Below, one piece after another: positions 19,295-30,720 of a stretch of DNA of 64,000 nt. Where the stretch lies: NCBI GenBank assembly GCA_905221605.1, contig CAJNDS010000891.1, forward strand, positions 93,523 to 157,522. The letters are read 5' to 3'. How positions within the stretch are numbered: position 1 is the stretch's first letter; each line of letters opens with the position of its first letter. Source of the DNA: Symbiodinium natans (taxonomy: Eukaryota > Sar > Dinophyceae > Suessiales > Symbiodiniaceae). The notes beneath the pieces are model-generated. The model was given only the letters and a program-made list of their open reading frames with translations, searched no databases and was not told the DNA's origin. A program made the translations under genes and the position numbers.

Positions 19295-20159
19295 CCCATC
19301 CCGCCCAAAGGGTTTAGGGTTTAGGGTTCATGGTTCTGTCGTGATCTTCGTGCCCTGATGATTTCGGAACGAGTTTCGCAGACTACTCAGACCAAACGAG
19401 TGAGCCTTGGTGAAAATCCTGAACAACGATGTTCTTTAGGGTTTAGGGTTTAGGGTTTAGGGTTCAGGGTTCAGGGTTTAGGGTTTCGGGTTTTACTCCC
19501 ACCCCCCCTACCCTAAACCCCCAACCGCCTCTTAGCATCAAGGACGAAACCATGTTGTGAGAACACCTGTGTTCCGCGCCCTCCCGCGTCATCATCGTCC
19601 CCTTCGACTTCCAAGTTAGCCTGCGGCTTTCTGGGTTAATGGTGCAGGGGGTTCAGGTTTCGGGTTTCGGGTTTCGGGTTTAGGGCTAGTTGGGTTCTGG
19701 GATTCACGGCCTCAGAAGAAAACCATCAGGCCCTGAACTGGTTTGTGAAGGGTCTGACATATGTTTCGCGTCCCAGAACACGAGACCCTTAAACCCCAAA
19801 CCCTAGCCCCCAGCGCCTACGCCCTACGCCCAAGTCTCAGTATCTACTCCCTGCATGCCCTAAACCCTAAACCCAGAGCCAGCGAAGCTCCCAGATGCTT
19901 CTGATCAACTTTCCTGGCTCCTCCTGAAGAAAGAAGCCCAAACCGTTTTCCTTTTGTTACTTCTGGCCGGTTTTACTGAACCGTGAACCCCAAATCCCCC
20001 AACCCCAAGCCCCAAACCCTACACCTGAAAAGTACGGGGTGTCAGGTCGAAACTACTTGGAGTTTCTTGAGAAAACCTGGACTTGGGTGCGGAGGTGAAC
20101 TGTACGAGTTGCGGGTTTCGTGTTGAGGGCTTGCGCTGATTGATAGCCATTTGTGGGTC

Positions 20160-20303
20160 TACTTGAAAGTTCATGGCAGTTGTTACCCAATTACAGCGGT
20201 ACTTCGAACCCTCTTATAAGCCCCTCAAGTGCCCTAATGTAGTGATAATTTGGGTTTTCAGTACAGTCATCATTGGTTAGTAAGTACCATGAACCTTCAA
20301 GTA
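20160..20303. repeat. Family A MITE-like element, uninterrupted
   Basis: TACTTGAAAGTTCATGGCAG at the left, GTACCATGAACCTTCAAGTA at the right. Confidence 0.75.
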
Positions 20304-20321
20304 GGGTTTAGGGTTGTGGGA

Positions 20322-20399
20322 CCCTAAACCCTAAACCCTAAACCCTAAACCCTAAACCCTAAACCCTAAACCCCAAACCCTAAACCCTAAACCCTAAGG
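20322..20399 (-). repeat. CCCTAAA tract
   Basis: About eleven units. Confidence 0.95.
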
Positions 20400-22564
20400 G
20401 TCAAGGGGCATTGCTTATAACTACACGTGAACCCCCGAGGCGCCATTGGGGACTGACAGCCTCATTCTTTGGCAGGGGGGCTTCTGCAAACAACGGTTTA
20501 GGGTTTAGGGTTTAGGGTTTCGGGTTTCGGGTTTCGGGTTTAGGGTTTAGGGTCTGTCCAGGCTGTGTGGTTTCCAGCACCGAAACAACAAAGCCTAAAG
20601 AATAAAACCCTAGACCCTTAAGCCTAAGCCCGAAAAGGTTTAGGGCTTGGGCTTTTCTATACTCCTCTTGGAACCTTAACAAACATAGTTTGTGATATTC
20701 CTTTGGGTTACTTAGCTTTGGAGCAGACCCTGAAAAAAAGTATATACTTTTTAGGTATAAGCTTCTATAATCGGAAACCAGATCCAAAATAAGTATTAAA
20801 GAATAGTACTCCAAGACCCAGGTTACATGAATACAATTCCTAAGGGGGAGGGATGAGGAGCCACACGGGGGCCTTGATTTGCGTCGCAAAGGTCTGGAAC
20901 CTGCCCCGGAAAGCATGTTGAGACGAGTTGGGTTTAGAGCATATATAGAGTTTAGGGTTTAGGGTTTAGGGTTGAGGGTTGAGGGTTTAGGGTCTACCTG
21001 GGACTCCACAAATGTATTTCGGGTCATCCAACATGTCGTTCTTGGTGCCTCAAGTCTTCACCCTAAACCCTGAACCGTGAACCCTAAGCCAAACCCTATA
21101 TACACCCTACACCCTAAACCCTAAACCCCAAACCGCGCGTCGACTCCCTGAAGGTTAGGGTACTATGAAAGGCCTCCAGGAATTCTGATCAGGTTCCGTT
21201 GGGTCTAGTGCTTATGGGTTGTAGGGTTTGGGTTTATGTTTAGGGCTTAGGGCTTGATAGACCCTAAACCCCCTAAACCCTAAAATCATACTTGGCAGGT
21301 AGTGCATAGGCATGGGCTAAGGGTTTAGGGCGTGGGGGTCTCGCCCTAACCCCTACACCCTATACCCTAAACGCTTAGATTATGAGGATTAGGGGTCTAT
21401 CTGGGGTTTCGGAGGTTTGGGACTGGGAGTAGAGAGTGAATTTAGCAATATCACCCCTCACCTCTCCAATAACTGAACACCTTTAAACCCTAAACCCTAA
21501 GCCCCAAACCCCTTGTCGGAGGCCCGGACAGCGTCTGCACTCCGGCAACCTGCTTCCTTTTCGAGTCCTGCAGGTGACGGTGTGGGGGTTTGGGGTTTGG
21601 GACTTAGGGTTTGCGGTTTAGGGTTTGGGGTCTAGGGTTCGAGGTTTAGGGTTTAGGCTTTCGGGTGCTACCCTAAGGCCCAAGACCCAACTCTTTGAGG
21701 GGTTTTTAGCGGTATGAACCCTAAAACCCTAACTCCAAAAACGGCCTAAACCCCTTTGAAATTTGGGGGGCTTGGCCCCATAAAACGGAAATTTAGGCGA
21801 GTCATATGGATAGGGTTGGTAGGGTCTTTAGGGTTTATATGGTGCACCAGGTTTATAGACTGCAGAGTTTATATGGTTCATGAGGTTGAGGAGTGTACCT
21901 AACCCTAAGCCCTAAACCCTAAACCCTAAACCCTAAACCCTAAACTACAATTTGGGGCGTCAAGGTGCTGCCTATTGTAGGGACGCTTCATGTCAGGACC
22001 CGAGCCCTGAGGCTTATCGGGTCGAGGGTTTGCATCATAGGGTTTGAGAGAGTAAGGTAAAGAGACCCTAAACCCTAAACCCTAAACCCGAAACCCTAAA
22101 CCCTAAACCCTAGGGTTTAAGGATTGAGGGTTGCAGAGACGTTACTATAGGCTGCCCAGTACTTCTCTTTTGCGGAAAGATAAGGGTTTAGGGTTTAGGG
22201 TTCAACATTTAGGGTTTAGGGTTTAGGGTGTGGAAAGCACCCGGCAAAAAAGTCCAAGGCTACCTACTCCACACCTAAGCTTTTGCCTATCAGGAGGCTT
22301 ACCACCCCAAAAAAGATAGGGATAAGGGAACTACCAGGCGCCCTGGCCTAAGCGATGCTTGCCTTTTGTGTGGATCTACCAACCCTAAACCCTAAACCCT
22401 ACACTCGACCATAAACCCTAAACCCGAAAGCCTAAACCCTAAACCCTAAACCCTAAACCCTAAACCCTGAACTTCTCGGAGTTTAGGGGGCGAATTCGTC
22501 AAGTCGCCAGCTTGCGCTTGAAGTAGACGTCGAGTCGCTCTGCCTGCTCTCGGACCCCTTGAGT

Positions 22565-22755
22565 TCCCCAAAGCCTACAAAGGCTTTAGGGTTTAGGGTT
22601 TAGGGTTTAGGGTTTCAGGTTTTGGATTTTAGGGTTTAGGGTTATAGGGTTTAGGGTTTAGGGTTTAGGGTTCAGGGTTCAGGGGTTAGGGCTTGGGGTT
22701 TGGGGTTTGGGGTTTGGGGTTTGGGGTTTGGGGTTTAGGGTTTAGGGTTTAGGGT
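22565..22755 (+). repeat. Mixed TTTAGGG/TTTGGGG tract
   Basis: Degenerate at first, then six adjacent TTTGGGG units (about 22693-22735), then TTTAGGG. The TTTGGGG patch is homogenised. Confidence 0.9.
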
Positions 22756-24315
22756 ACCTACATGGCACACGCTTGGGCTCTAAAGCTACTATAAGAAGCC
22801 TCCCGGGCCCATACTGGGCTCTAAAGATATACTAAAGATATACTACATAGGAACCCCTTTTGCAGCCCAAGTATATGCCATACATGGACCCTAAACCCTC
22901 CAAAAAGGGACCATAGTTTTGACAACCACCCGCATGGACCCTTTGGGGATTCTATTTCGGGGGATAAAAGGGGTACGCGCCCCCCCAATTTTTGGGGAAA
23001 CACCCTTTTTTGGAGGGGGGGTCCCGTTAAGAGGATTCTGGTCTATTTGGGGGAGAAAAGGGGTACGTACCCTAAACCCTAGACCCTAGACCCTAGACCC
23101 TAAACCCTAAACCTAAACCCTAAACCCTAAGTACCCTTATTAGGCCACTGTTGGGATCCCTATTTGTGGGGATCCCAAGGCGACACAATGACCTTGACAT
23201 CTTTAAACCTTCGGGTGCCTAATCCCTAATCCCTAAACCCTAAACCCTAAACCCTAAACCCCAAACCCTAAACCCTAAACCCTGTTACCAACTCTGTACT
23301 TCAAGAAGCCCTATAGACCTATAGACCCTTCAGTCCTCCAAACCCTACAGAACACCATTCAGCCCTCCCTATAGAACCCTGCAACCTGGGTTTAGGGTTT
23401 AGGCTTTAGGGTTTAGGGTTTAGGGTTTAGGGTTTAGGGCTTAGGGTTTTTAGCTTTCTAGGGTTTAGGGCTTTTTAGGGCTTCGGGTCAAACCTCCAAG
23501 CCGAAAAGCCCTAGACCCTAAAGCCCTGGAGCACTAAACCTTAAATGCAGCTACCCTTGGATGCCTTGCTCGAGAGACGCCAGTGGCCCCTTAGACACAG
23601 CTTCGGGTTTCGGGTTTATGGCTTAGGGTTTAGGGCTTCGGGCTTAGGGTTTAGGTTTAGGGTTTAGGGTGCTAACGGGGGCTCACTGGCTCAGCTAGGT
23701 GGGGGAAGGTTTAGGGGTTTGGGCCTTTTGGCTGAGTTTACTAGGGCAACAAGAGGGCTTCGGGTGCAGGGTTTGTGGAATACTGGCTCAGTAGCATTAT
23801 GTAAGTAATGTCTGGTTTGGCTACTTTACCCTGCCAGAACCTCTCTGCGCAAGTGCACTGTGCGCCGCATGTAAATAGGGGCCTTCATAATTAGAACAGT
23901 GTCTTGGGTCGTTCTAGTATGTTTATATTGGCGCCATCAGGAATAAATAGTATTAGTAACTATTCCAACCCCTAGATTATGAGTACCGAGAAACCCCCCC
24001 CACATCCTAACAACAAACCTCGAGGCTCCATTGTACGAAGAGGCCATGGGCATTTGGGCCCAAGCCCGGAACGGCGATCTGTGGGGGGTTTCCCGGGGTT
24101 CCGAAAATGGGGAGGGGGTACCCCCATATATATCCCATATATACACCCAACATACTAAAGCCCGAAACCCTAAACCCTAAACCCTAAACCCTTAACCCTA
24201 AGCCCGTTTATTATCACAGCCCCCGAAAAGGGCACCCGAACTTGCTTGCTTCGAACCCGGAAGCCCCGAACCCCACCAAGAGAAACACTTGGGGCCCAGT
24301 GGATCCTTAGGGTTC

Positions 24316-24386
24316 AAGGTTTAGGGTTTAGGGTTTAGGGTTTAGGGTTTAGGGTTTAGGGTTTAGGGTTTAGGGTTTAGGGTTTG
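24316..24386 (+). repeat. TTTAGGG tract
   Basis: Ten near-perfect units. Confidence 0.95.
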
Positions 24387-24602
24387 GGGGTGTAGGGAAG
24401 TGGGTTTAGTTGCTTGGCTGCCGGCACGCAAGTGTGCAACTGAGCGTGCCTTTAGGGATTTGGGGCTCAAGCCCTAAACCCTAAACCCTAAACCCCAAAC
24501 CCCAAACCCCAAACCCCAAACCCTAAACCGTACATCGCCGGCACCAAATACTCCCACGACTCGCCCGGACTCTCGAAACCCTTCGTTGACAGCTGCAGGG
24601 AT

Positions 24603-24712
24603 CTCGGGTTTACGTAGCAACTGCTCGACCAAGCTGTTGAGGTCCTCAGTATGCTAGAGGAACTCAAGGTTTTGGGATTATGCAGGGAAAACAATACCTC
24701 AAAACGGTTAAA
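24603..24712 (+). pseudogene. Possible gene scrap
   Basis: Plus-strand reading QLLDQAVEVLSMLEELKVLG follows an in-frame TAG that could equally be a 3' splice AG. The text is helical and protein-like but short. No family recognised. Confidence 0.25.
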
Positions 24713-24768
24713 GGTTGCACACTCTACTGCTCAGCCTCAACTGTTTACAAAGCCGTAAACCCTAAACC

Positions 24769-24872
24769 TTGGGATGTTCCCGCCTCATCCTAACAATCCT
24801 CAATAGGCATTACAGTACCCCCTATTAAAAATTCCCGAGAAAGGACTGCTAGTATAAGGGGGAACATCCCAA
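24769..24872. repeat. Family B element, uninterrupted
   Basis: TTGGGATGTTCCCGCCTCAT and AAGGGGGAACATCCCAA are the ends. A CCCTAAAC stretch touches each side. Confidence 0.75.
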
Positions 24873-24952
24873 CCCTAAACCCGAACTGGTTTTGACGTGG
24901 TTCGGGACCCTTAGCTGCTGAGCAAAAAGTGTACACTGTCAGCTTTACAGGG

Positions 24953-25065
24953 GATTATAGTATCCCAAAAAGTGTGAAGTGTGCCCACTCAGCTAACCCT
25001 AAACCCTAAACCCAAACCCTAAGATTATAGTATCCCAAAAAGTGTGAAGTGTGCCCACTCAGCTA
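24953..25065. repeat. Perfect 43-bp direct repeat flanking a 27-bp telomeric insert
   Basis: Copies at 24953-24995 and 25023-25065 are identical (GATTATAGTATCCCAAAAAG ... CACTCAGCTA). Between them lies ACCCTAAACCCTAAACCCAA plus ACCCTAA. Related single copies occur near 11745 and 31572 without this arrangement. Confidence 0.9.
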
Positions 25066-25445
25066 CTGAGGTACCTGAGCCCATGGCAAATACTTGCACA
25101 GGAGTGTCATGTCGCCCTGGGCGTTCATCCGTCCTCGGACCTGGTCAGACAACGGGACCGTTCGGGTTCTGGGTTTCTTGGGGTTTAGGGCTGGGAGCTT
25201 AGATTCTTCACGCACCCCCGAACTGGACTCTGATAGCCCTCAACCCTAGCTCTCAAACCTGAAGCTCTCAAGCCTCAACTCTAAACGCTATACACTCTCA
25301 ATCCGCAACCCTCAACCCTAAACTCGCAACCCTTAACCCTCAACTCTCAATCCTCAACCGTCATCCCTAAAGTCTCAACCCAAAAAACTCTCAATCCCCA
25401 GCCCTTAACCCTAAAGTCTCTATCCTCAAACCTCCAGCCTCAAGC

Positions 25446-25505
25446 CCTAAACCCTAAACCCTAAACCCTACACCCTAAACCCTAAACCCTAAACCCTAAA
25501 CCCTT
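25446..25505 (-). repeat. CCCTAAA tract
   Basis: About eight units ending a degenerate CTCAACCC-type array that begins near 25230. Confidence 0.9.
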
Positions 25506-25643
25506 AAACCCCAGCAGCCACACAACAAACCGCGGACATCAAGGCTGGGGGCTTCACTCAAGGGGTATGCCCAAGAGCTATTTTCAATACTTCGTAGACT
25601 CTCGAGACTCTAGAGACCCTGAACCCTACACCCTACACCCTAC

Positions 25644-25702
25644 ACCCTACACCCTAAACCCTAAACCCTAAACCCTAAACCCTAAACCCTAAACCCTAAA
25701 CC
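25644..25702 (-). repeat. CCCTAAA tract preceded by CCCTACA units
   Basis: Four CCCTACA variants (25622-25650) precede eight CCCTAAA units. Confidence 0.9.
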
Positions 25703-25781
25703 AAGAATGTTCTCAAGTAAGGTGCTCTTTTCAACCCAATACAGGTCAATGATGAAGTTTATACATACTTATAACATCTGT

Positions 25782-25856
25782 GTATGTGTATATATATATA
25801 CATATACATACATATATATATATATGGTTAGGATACATGTGTATATATATATATGT
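25782..25856. repeat. TA/TATG microsatellite
   Basis: Alternating TA with CATA interruptions. Confidence 0.9.
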
Positions 25857-25973
25857 AGATGTAGGGGGGGGGGTATTTAAGATTTAAGGTTTAGGGTGTT
25901 AGGTTTGATGAAGGTTTCGGGTTTAAGGGTTCAGGTTTAGTGCAAGGGCAGGGGAGGAGGCAAAACCCTAAAC

Positions 25974-26061
25974 CCTAAACCCTAAACCCTAAACCCTAAA
26001 CCCTAAACCCTAAACCCTAAACCCTAAACCCTGAACCCTGAACCCTGAACCCTGAACCCTG
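25974..26061 (-). repeat. CCCTAAA tract ending in CCCTGAA units
   Basis: About nine CCCTAAA then four CCCTGAA. Confidence 0.95.
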
Positions 26062-26172
26062 TGCCCTGGCCACGCCACCTCCATGGCGGTCTGGACCTGC
26101 CTGCAACAGCTGGGGCAGGGCGAGACTTCTTTAGGGTTTAGGGTTTAGGGTTTAGGGTTAAACCGTAAACCC

Positions 26173-26293
26173 TACAGTAAACTCCAACAAGTTGGAGCAT
26201 CCTTATCCCCATACCCCAAAGGGTATGCCAAAGGGAATCCCAGCTCAAATTATCCTTAAACCATGTTCCAACTTTCTGGAGTTTACTGTAAAC
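26173..26293. repeat. Inverted-repeat element, single copy in this window
   Basis: TACAGTAAACTCCAACAAGT at the left and its near-complement ACTTTCTGGAGTTTACTGTA at the right, with a GGTATGCC/CCATACCCC-type centre. Confidence 0.65.
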
Positions 26294-26680
26294 CCTAAAT
26301 GGGGGGGTGTCCGAAAATAGGGGTACCCTGTTTAGGGGTCCCCTTAAGCGGATTCTATTCTTTTTGGGGTATAAAAGGGGTGGAAATAGCCAAATGAGAG
26401 GGCCCCACGTACCTAACTCAGGGAGTACTTGGGCTTCAAGATCATGGGTCTCTATTTCGGACCCCAAAGGCTCTACCCTTGAGTTTGGGGATTCCTCGTT
26501 AAAGATCCTAAGGGCCATACTAGGAGCATATGACGAAAGGGAAGCCTGCTGGATTTCGGGGTTTGCCCCAGACCTCTAACCCGAAACCCTTTATGTGTCA
26601 GTATAAGGTTTAGGGTTTAAGGGGCCATGTGACTACCCTGAGATATACTGGCAGGGTTTAGGTTTAGGGTTCGAGGTTAT

Positions 26681-26741
26681 CCCTAAACCCTAAACCCTAA
26701 ACCCTAAACCCTAAACCCTAAACCCTAAACCCTAAACCCTA
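26681..26741 (-). repeat. CCCTAAA tract
   Basis: About nine perfect units. Confidence 0.95.
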
Positions 26742-27049
26742 TAGGGTACAGAGTATATAGAGCCATGCAACTCCCTAAACCCTAAACCCTAAACCCGGGA
26801 CTCTTAGATGGCTTCATAAGTCCGGGTGCTCACGCACACAGGGTACACAAAAATCACCGACATGCAACAAGAGCAGTAGACTTTGTCACAAAAGAAAAAC
26901 GCTGAGGTCCTGGCTAGCCGAAGCTCCGCACCCTAAAGCCTATACCCTAAACTCTGAACCCCGAAACCTAAACCCTAAACCCTAAACCCTGAACCCTAAA
27001 CCCTAAAGCCCCCCAAAAAGACCCCAAACCTTGGATCTCTCCTCGCCGA

Positions 27050-27199
27050 CTTGGTAGCCCAGTAACCATCTTATGATAAGGGCACCCTTTTTTGGGTTGG
27101 TTCTTTGATAATATTTAGGGTTCGAGGTTATCCCCAAACCCTAAACCCTAAACCCTAAACCCCAAAAAAAGGGTAAAGGGTACCACTGGGGCTACCAAG
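27050..27199. repeat. Family C element interrupted by convergent telomeric repeats
   Basis: TTGGTAGCCCAGTAACCATC at the left, GGGTACCACTGGGGCTACCA at the right. A TTTAGGG unit and then several CCCTAAA units (about 27114-27163) lie in the middle. GCCGAC occurs just outside both ends and could be a target-site duplication. Confidence 0.75.
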
Positions 27200-27984
27200 C
27201 CGACGGGCCTTGACTTGAGCATGGCCAGCTTTCCGGTGAACTGGCCCATGGCCTCAGGCGCCGCAGGGTTTAGGGTTAGGGTTTAGGGTTTTAGGGTTTA
27301 GGGTTTGGAGTTTAGGGTTTAGGGTCTTAGAAGTTAGGGTTTTAAGGTTTTCGGCTTCAGGCCAATAACGGCAACAAGTTCTTGAGGTCACTTTAGCTTC
27401 GGGCTTAGGGCTTCACCACCCAAAACCCGAAACCCGAAACCCTAAACACACCAAACCCTAAACCCTAAACCCTAATTACATCCTAACCTTGCCCCTCAGG
27501 AGGATATAACATTGCCATCATGTACCTTAGCGACACGTGTGTGCGCGTGGGCCCCTGTATGAGAAACTATGCCAGGCAGCCTATCTTTGAAGGCACCCGT
27601 AAGGAATGTAGGGTTTAGGGTTCAAGGTTTAGGGATAGCACTGAACCATCTCGATGGCATGAGGCGTGTGCCTCATGTACTGATAGTAGGTGATACCTAA
27701 ACCCTAACCTTCAACCCTAAACCCTAAACCCTAAACCCCAAACCCTAAACCCTAAACCCGAAACCCCCCAGACTAGTAGGTGAATGGAGCAGGAAGGGCT
27801 GTGGGCCCCATGGCGTACGGTCTACCTTTGGGGTTTAGGGTTTCGGGTTTCGGGTTTGGGGTTTGGGGTTTAGGGTTTGTGTTGTGGGGTTTGGGGTTTA
27901 GGGTTTGGGTTGTGGGGTTTGGGGTTTGGGGTTTGGGGTTTAGGGCTTAGGTTTTAGGACTCCTTTTGCCGACTCTTGGGGTCC

Positions 27985-27985
<1 letters not shown>

Positions 27986-28042
<57 letters not shown>
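27986..28042. repeat. Poly-C run of 57 bases
   Basis: Uninterrupted C. The length in an assembly may be unreliable. The minus strand could form G-quadruplexes. Confidence 0.95.
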
Positions 28043-28085
28043 AGGTGTGAAGCCTCCCTCAGGCGCCGAGCGGGGCATCTGGTAG

Positions 28086-28203
28086 TAAGGTTTAGGGTTT
28101 AGGGTTTAGGGTTTAGGGTCTAGGGTCTAGGGTCTAGGGTCTAGGGTCTAGGGTTTAGGGTTTAGGGTTTAGGGTTTAGGGTTTAGGGTTTAGGGTTTAG
28201 GGT
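28086..28203 (+). repeat. TTTAGGG tract with a TCTAGGG patch
   Basis: Six adjacent TCTAGGG units (about 28117-28152) sit within perfect TTTAGGG, showing local spread of one variant. Confidence 0.95.
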
Positions 28204-28469
28204 CTGCCAGCTAGTTGCCCCGCAAGCCCTATACCCTAAACTGAGGCCAACAAACCATGTACCCTGAACCCTATTGGGTTTAGGGCTTCGGGGATTTAGG
28301 GTTCAGGGTTGTCCAAAACCACCCTATCCTAGGCTGTCAACTTATAAACCATAAACTCCATCCCCTAAGCGGAAATGAGCTCCACCATCTGGGTTGGCAG
28401 GCATCGTCCATCTCCCGCGCTCGCCGCTCCTGCCGTTTGTATAGGGTTTACATCTCGGGATAGATGCAG

Positions 28470-28600
28470 GGGCCCTTTAGGTAAGGAACCCGTTTATGCC
28501 ACTTATATACCCTATACAACCCAAGGGCCCATACTTCAGAACCCGTTAGAGAAGGAGGTAAGGGGCCATATTTAACGGACCATGAAACTTCCCTCAGATA
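28470..28600. repeat. Family J dispersed repeat
   Basis: CAACCCAAGGGCCCATACTT, CAGAACCCGTTAGAGAAGGA and GGACCATGAAACTTCCCT recur with changes at 55833, 58487 and 59757. Confidence 0.55.
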
Positions 28601-28612
28601 TCATGGGGTCTA

Positions 28613-28652
28613 TACTTGGAGGTTCGAGGTACCTACCCTGAACCTCCAAGTA
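28613..28652. repeat. Family A solo hairpin (both tips, no interior)
   Basis: TACTTGGAGGTTCGAGGTAC is directly followed by CTACCCTGAACCTCCAAGTA, as if the interior was deleted. Confidence 0.65.
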
Positions 28653-29078
28653 GGGTTCTCGGCTGGATGGCTTTTGTTACGTGCCTGTCTCGTACGAACC
28701 CCTAGACCCTAAACCCTAAACCCTAAACCCTAAACCCTAAACCCTAAACCCTGGTTGGGTGCATGGGACCCATAGGCTTTATTAACCCTGGGAGGTAGAC
28801 CTCCCAGGAGGGAAAAACCTGCCGGGTCTTTGCTCTAGGGTTCCAAGCATGGGCCAGTCCCTTGTGCACACCCTACACCCTAAACCCTGAACCCTAAACC
28901 CTAAACCCTAAACCCTAAACCCTGAACCCTGAACCCTAAACCCTAAACCCTAAACCCCTATAAGGGATTACATCGGGTACCTCATTCCCTACTAAGAACC
29001 AGTTGGAAAAGGGAAAAGGATCAGTCTTGGAACTCCAACCCTAAACCCTAAGCACTAAACCCTAGACCCTAAACCCTG

Positions 29079-29272
29079 CCCTAAGCCCTAAGCCCTAAGC
29101 CCTAAGCCCTAAGCCCTAAGCCCTAAGCCCTAAGCCCTAAGCCCTAAGCCCTAAGCCCTAAGCCCTAAGCCCTAAGCCCTACGCCCTAAGCCCTAAGCCC
29201 TAAGCCCTAAGCCCTAAGCCCTAAGCCCTAAGCCCTAAGCCCTAAGCCCTAAGCCCTAAGCCCTAAGCCCTA
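29079..29272 (-). repeat. Homogenised variant telomeric array, CCCTAAG (TTAGGGC)
   Basis: About 27 consecutive CCCTAAG units with one CCCTACG, bordered by standard CCCTAAA units. Confidence 0.95.
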
Positions 29273-29402
29273 GACCCTAAACCATAAACCGTTAACCCTG
29301 AAACCAAATTAGCCTATTATGAAGGTGCTGCGGGTCCCAGTAAACGGGCCCCGTAGTTGAGGAACCATTGTTTAGGGTTTATAGGGTTCAGGGTTTAGAG
29401 TT

Positions 29403-29545
29403 TAGGGATACTCCTTCTATACGCTGTATACGCCAAGGGCCCATGCCTCACCCGTATATGTTATATACACTATACATAATAAGGGCACATACTCCGGATC
29501 CCTATTAAGAAGGGTAAGGGACCATACTAAGGGGTGATGAGGGTG
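29403..29545. repeat. Family J-like repeat
   Basis: ACACTATACATAATAAGGGC and GGTAAGGGACCATACTAA also occur at 49835-49925. Confidence 0.5.
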
Positions 29546-29923
29546 TGGTGGTAAGGCAGATAGACTGCTGTCCGCGTGAACCCTTTTTTCCTGCTCAGAA
29601 GCCGCTTTCTTAAATGCTTGCAGTCACTCTGCGCAGGCAGAGGTCTGGGAACACTGAAACACCCACCCTCAACCCCAACCCCGACCCCGCATTGTGATGG
29701 TCCATGGAGGAAATGATTCGGCAGGCCGTTTTGAGGGTTTAGGATTCAGAGTTTAGGGCTGGGGTTTGGGGTTTAGGCTCTTTTCTAAAAACATCATCAT
29801 TTAGGTCGACAATAGATGTGACCAAACATAGGGGGCCTTCTGGGGAAGTCCACTTGTAGCGTCCTTAGAGCTTCGGGCAATCCAGCGAGCCCAATAACGT
29901 AAATCGCAGTTGAACTCCTCTCC

Positions 29924-30085
29924 TTAGTAGCCCGTAACCATATTATAATAAGGGCACTCTTTTTTTGTTACCCTAAACCCTAAACCCTAAACCCCAAACC
30001 CTAATTAAACCCAAAACCCTAAACGCTGCTTTATAAGGGAAACCAGAACCAAAACAAGGGTAAAGGGTACCACTGGGCTACCAAG
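29924..30085. repeat. Family C element interrupted by a CCCTAAA tract
   Basis: TTAGTAGCCCGTAACCATAT at the left and GGTACCACTGGGCTACCAA at the right. The insert is at about 29970-30025, and the element resumes with CTGCTTTATAAGGGAAACCA. Confidence 0.75.
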
Positions 30086-30213
30086 TCTCAGATCTACAAC
30101 CCTAAACCCAAAAACCCAGAACCCAAAAAGCCGTAAACCCTTAAACCTACGACCCTAACCCGTAAAACCCTAAAGCCCTGTGCTTCATGGAGTGGCGATT
30201 TGGGCACACTCCG

Positions 30214-30368
30214 TGTGGCCCAGTAACCATCTTATATAAGGGGTTTAGGGTTTAAGGTTTAGGGTTTAGGATTTTGGGTTTGCGGATTAGGATTGAGGGT
30301 TTAGGGCTACTTTGCAAGGGAAGCCGGAACAAAAAAAAAAGGGTAAAGGGGACTGCGGGGCTACCAAG
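30214..30368. repeat. Family C element interrupted by a TTTAGGG tract
   Basis: TGGCCCAGTAACCATCTTAT at the left and GGACTGCGGGGCTACCAA at the right. The insert at about 30241-30306 is in the orientation opposite to that in the 29924 copy and replaces the CACCCTTTTTT segment. Confidence 0.7.
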
Positions 30369-30536
30369 AACCCCAAACCCTAAACCCTAAACCCTAAACC
30401 CCTGAACCCTAAACCCTAAACCCTAGACCCTACACCTCACCCCTAACCCCTAAACCCAAGACTCTCGGAACTTCGGCTCAGATGTGCCCAAGGTAGAGCG
30501 TTCGCCTCGGGCGAAGGGGGGAGTCGCATGTTGGGA

Positions 30537-30720
30537 TGGGTTTAGGGTTTAGGGTTTAGGGTTTAGGGTTTAGGGTTTAGGGTTTAGGGTTTAGGGTTTA
30601 GGGTTTAGGGTTTAGGGTTTAGGGTTTAGGGTTTAGGGTTTAGGGTTTAGGGTTTGGGGTTTAGGGGTTAGGGTTTAGGGTTTGGGGTTTGGGGTTTAGG
30701 GTTTAGGGTTTCGGGTTTCG
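30537..30720 (+). repeat. TTTAGGG tract
   Basis: About 17 perfect units, then degenerate TTTGGGG and TTTCGGG. Confidence 0.95.

Larger units (their letters stand above)
15901..20300. other. Telomere-like mosaic, third part, no gene
   Basis: Large tracts at 16831, 18007 and 18352. The spacer 17000-17640 is GC-rich, free of telomeric repeats and contains a poly-G run. Spacer 18750-19085 is unique and ends in a coding-like scrap. A dispersed repeat lies at 19199-19294. A family A element closes the segment. Confidence 0.7.
20304..27960. other. Telomere-like mosaic, fourth part, no gene
   Basis: Spacers here include families B and C, a single-copy inverted repeat at 26173, an AT microsatellite at 25782, a degenerate CTCAACCC array at 25230-25440 and the 43-bp duplication at 24953. 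At 22780-23010 a spacer contains two similar AAAGGGGTACG motifs. Open frames at 20512-20916 and 26138-26518 end in telomeric codons and look spurious. Confidence 0.7.

Noticed and set aside
20512-20916. 134-residue minus-strand open frame
   Set aside because: The C-terminus is telomeric-repeat translation (NPKP), there is no recognisable domain, and the upstream part is a single spacer.
26138-26518. 126-residue minus-strand open frame and its plus-strand partner
   Set aside because: Spans a MITE-like inverted repeat and telomeric units; not a gene.
30479-30535. tRNA-like text (GGTAGAGCGTTCGCC with a GGCGAA stem)
   Set aside because: The anticodon stem has mismatches, there is no T-loop GTTCGA and no acceptor pairing; at best a tRNA relic.
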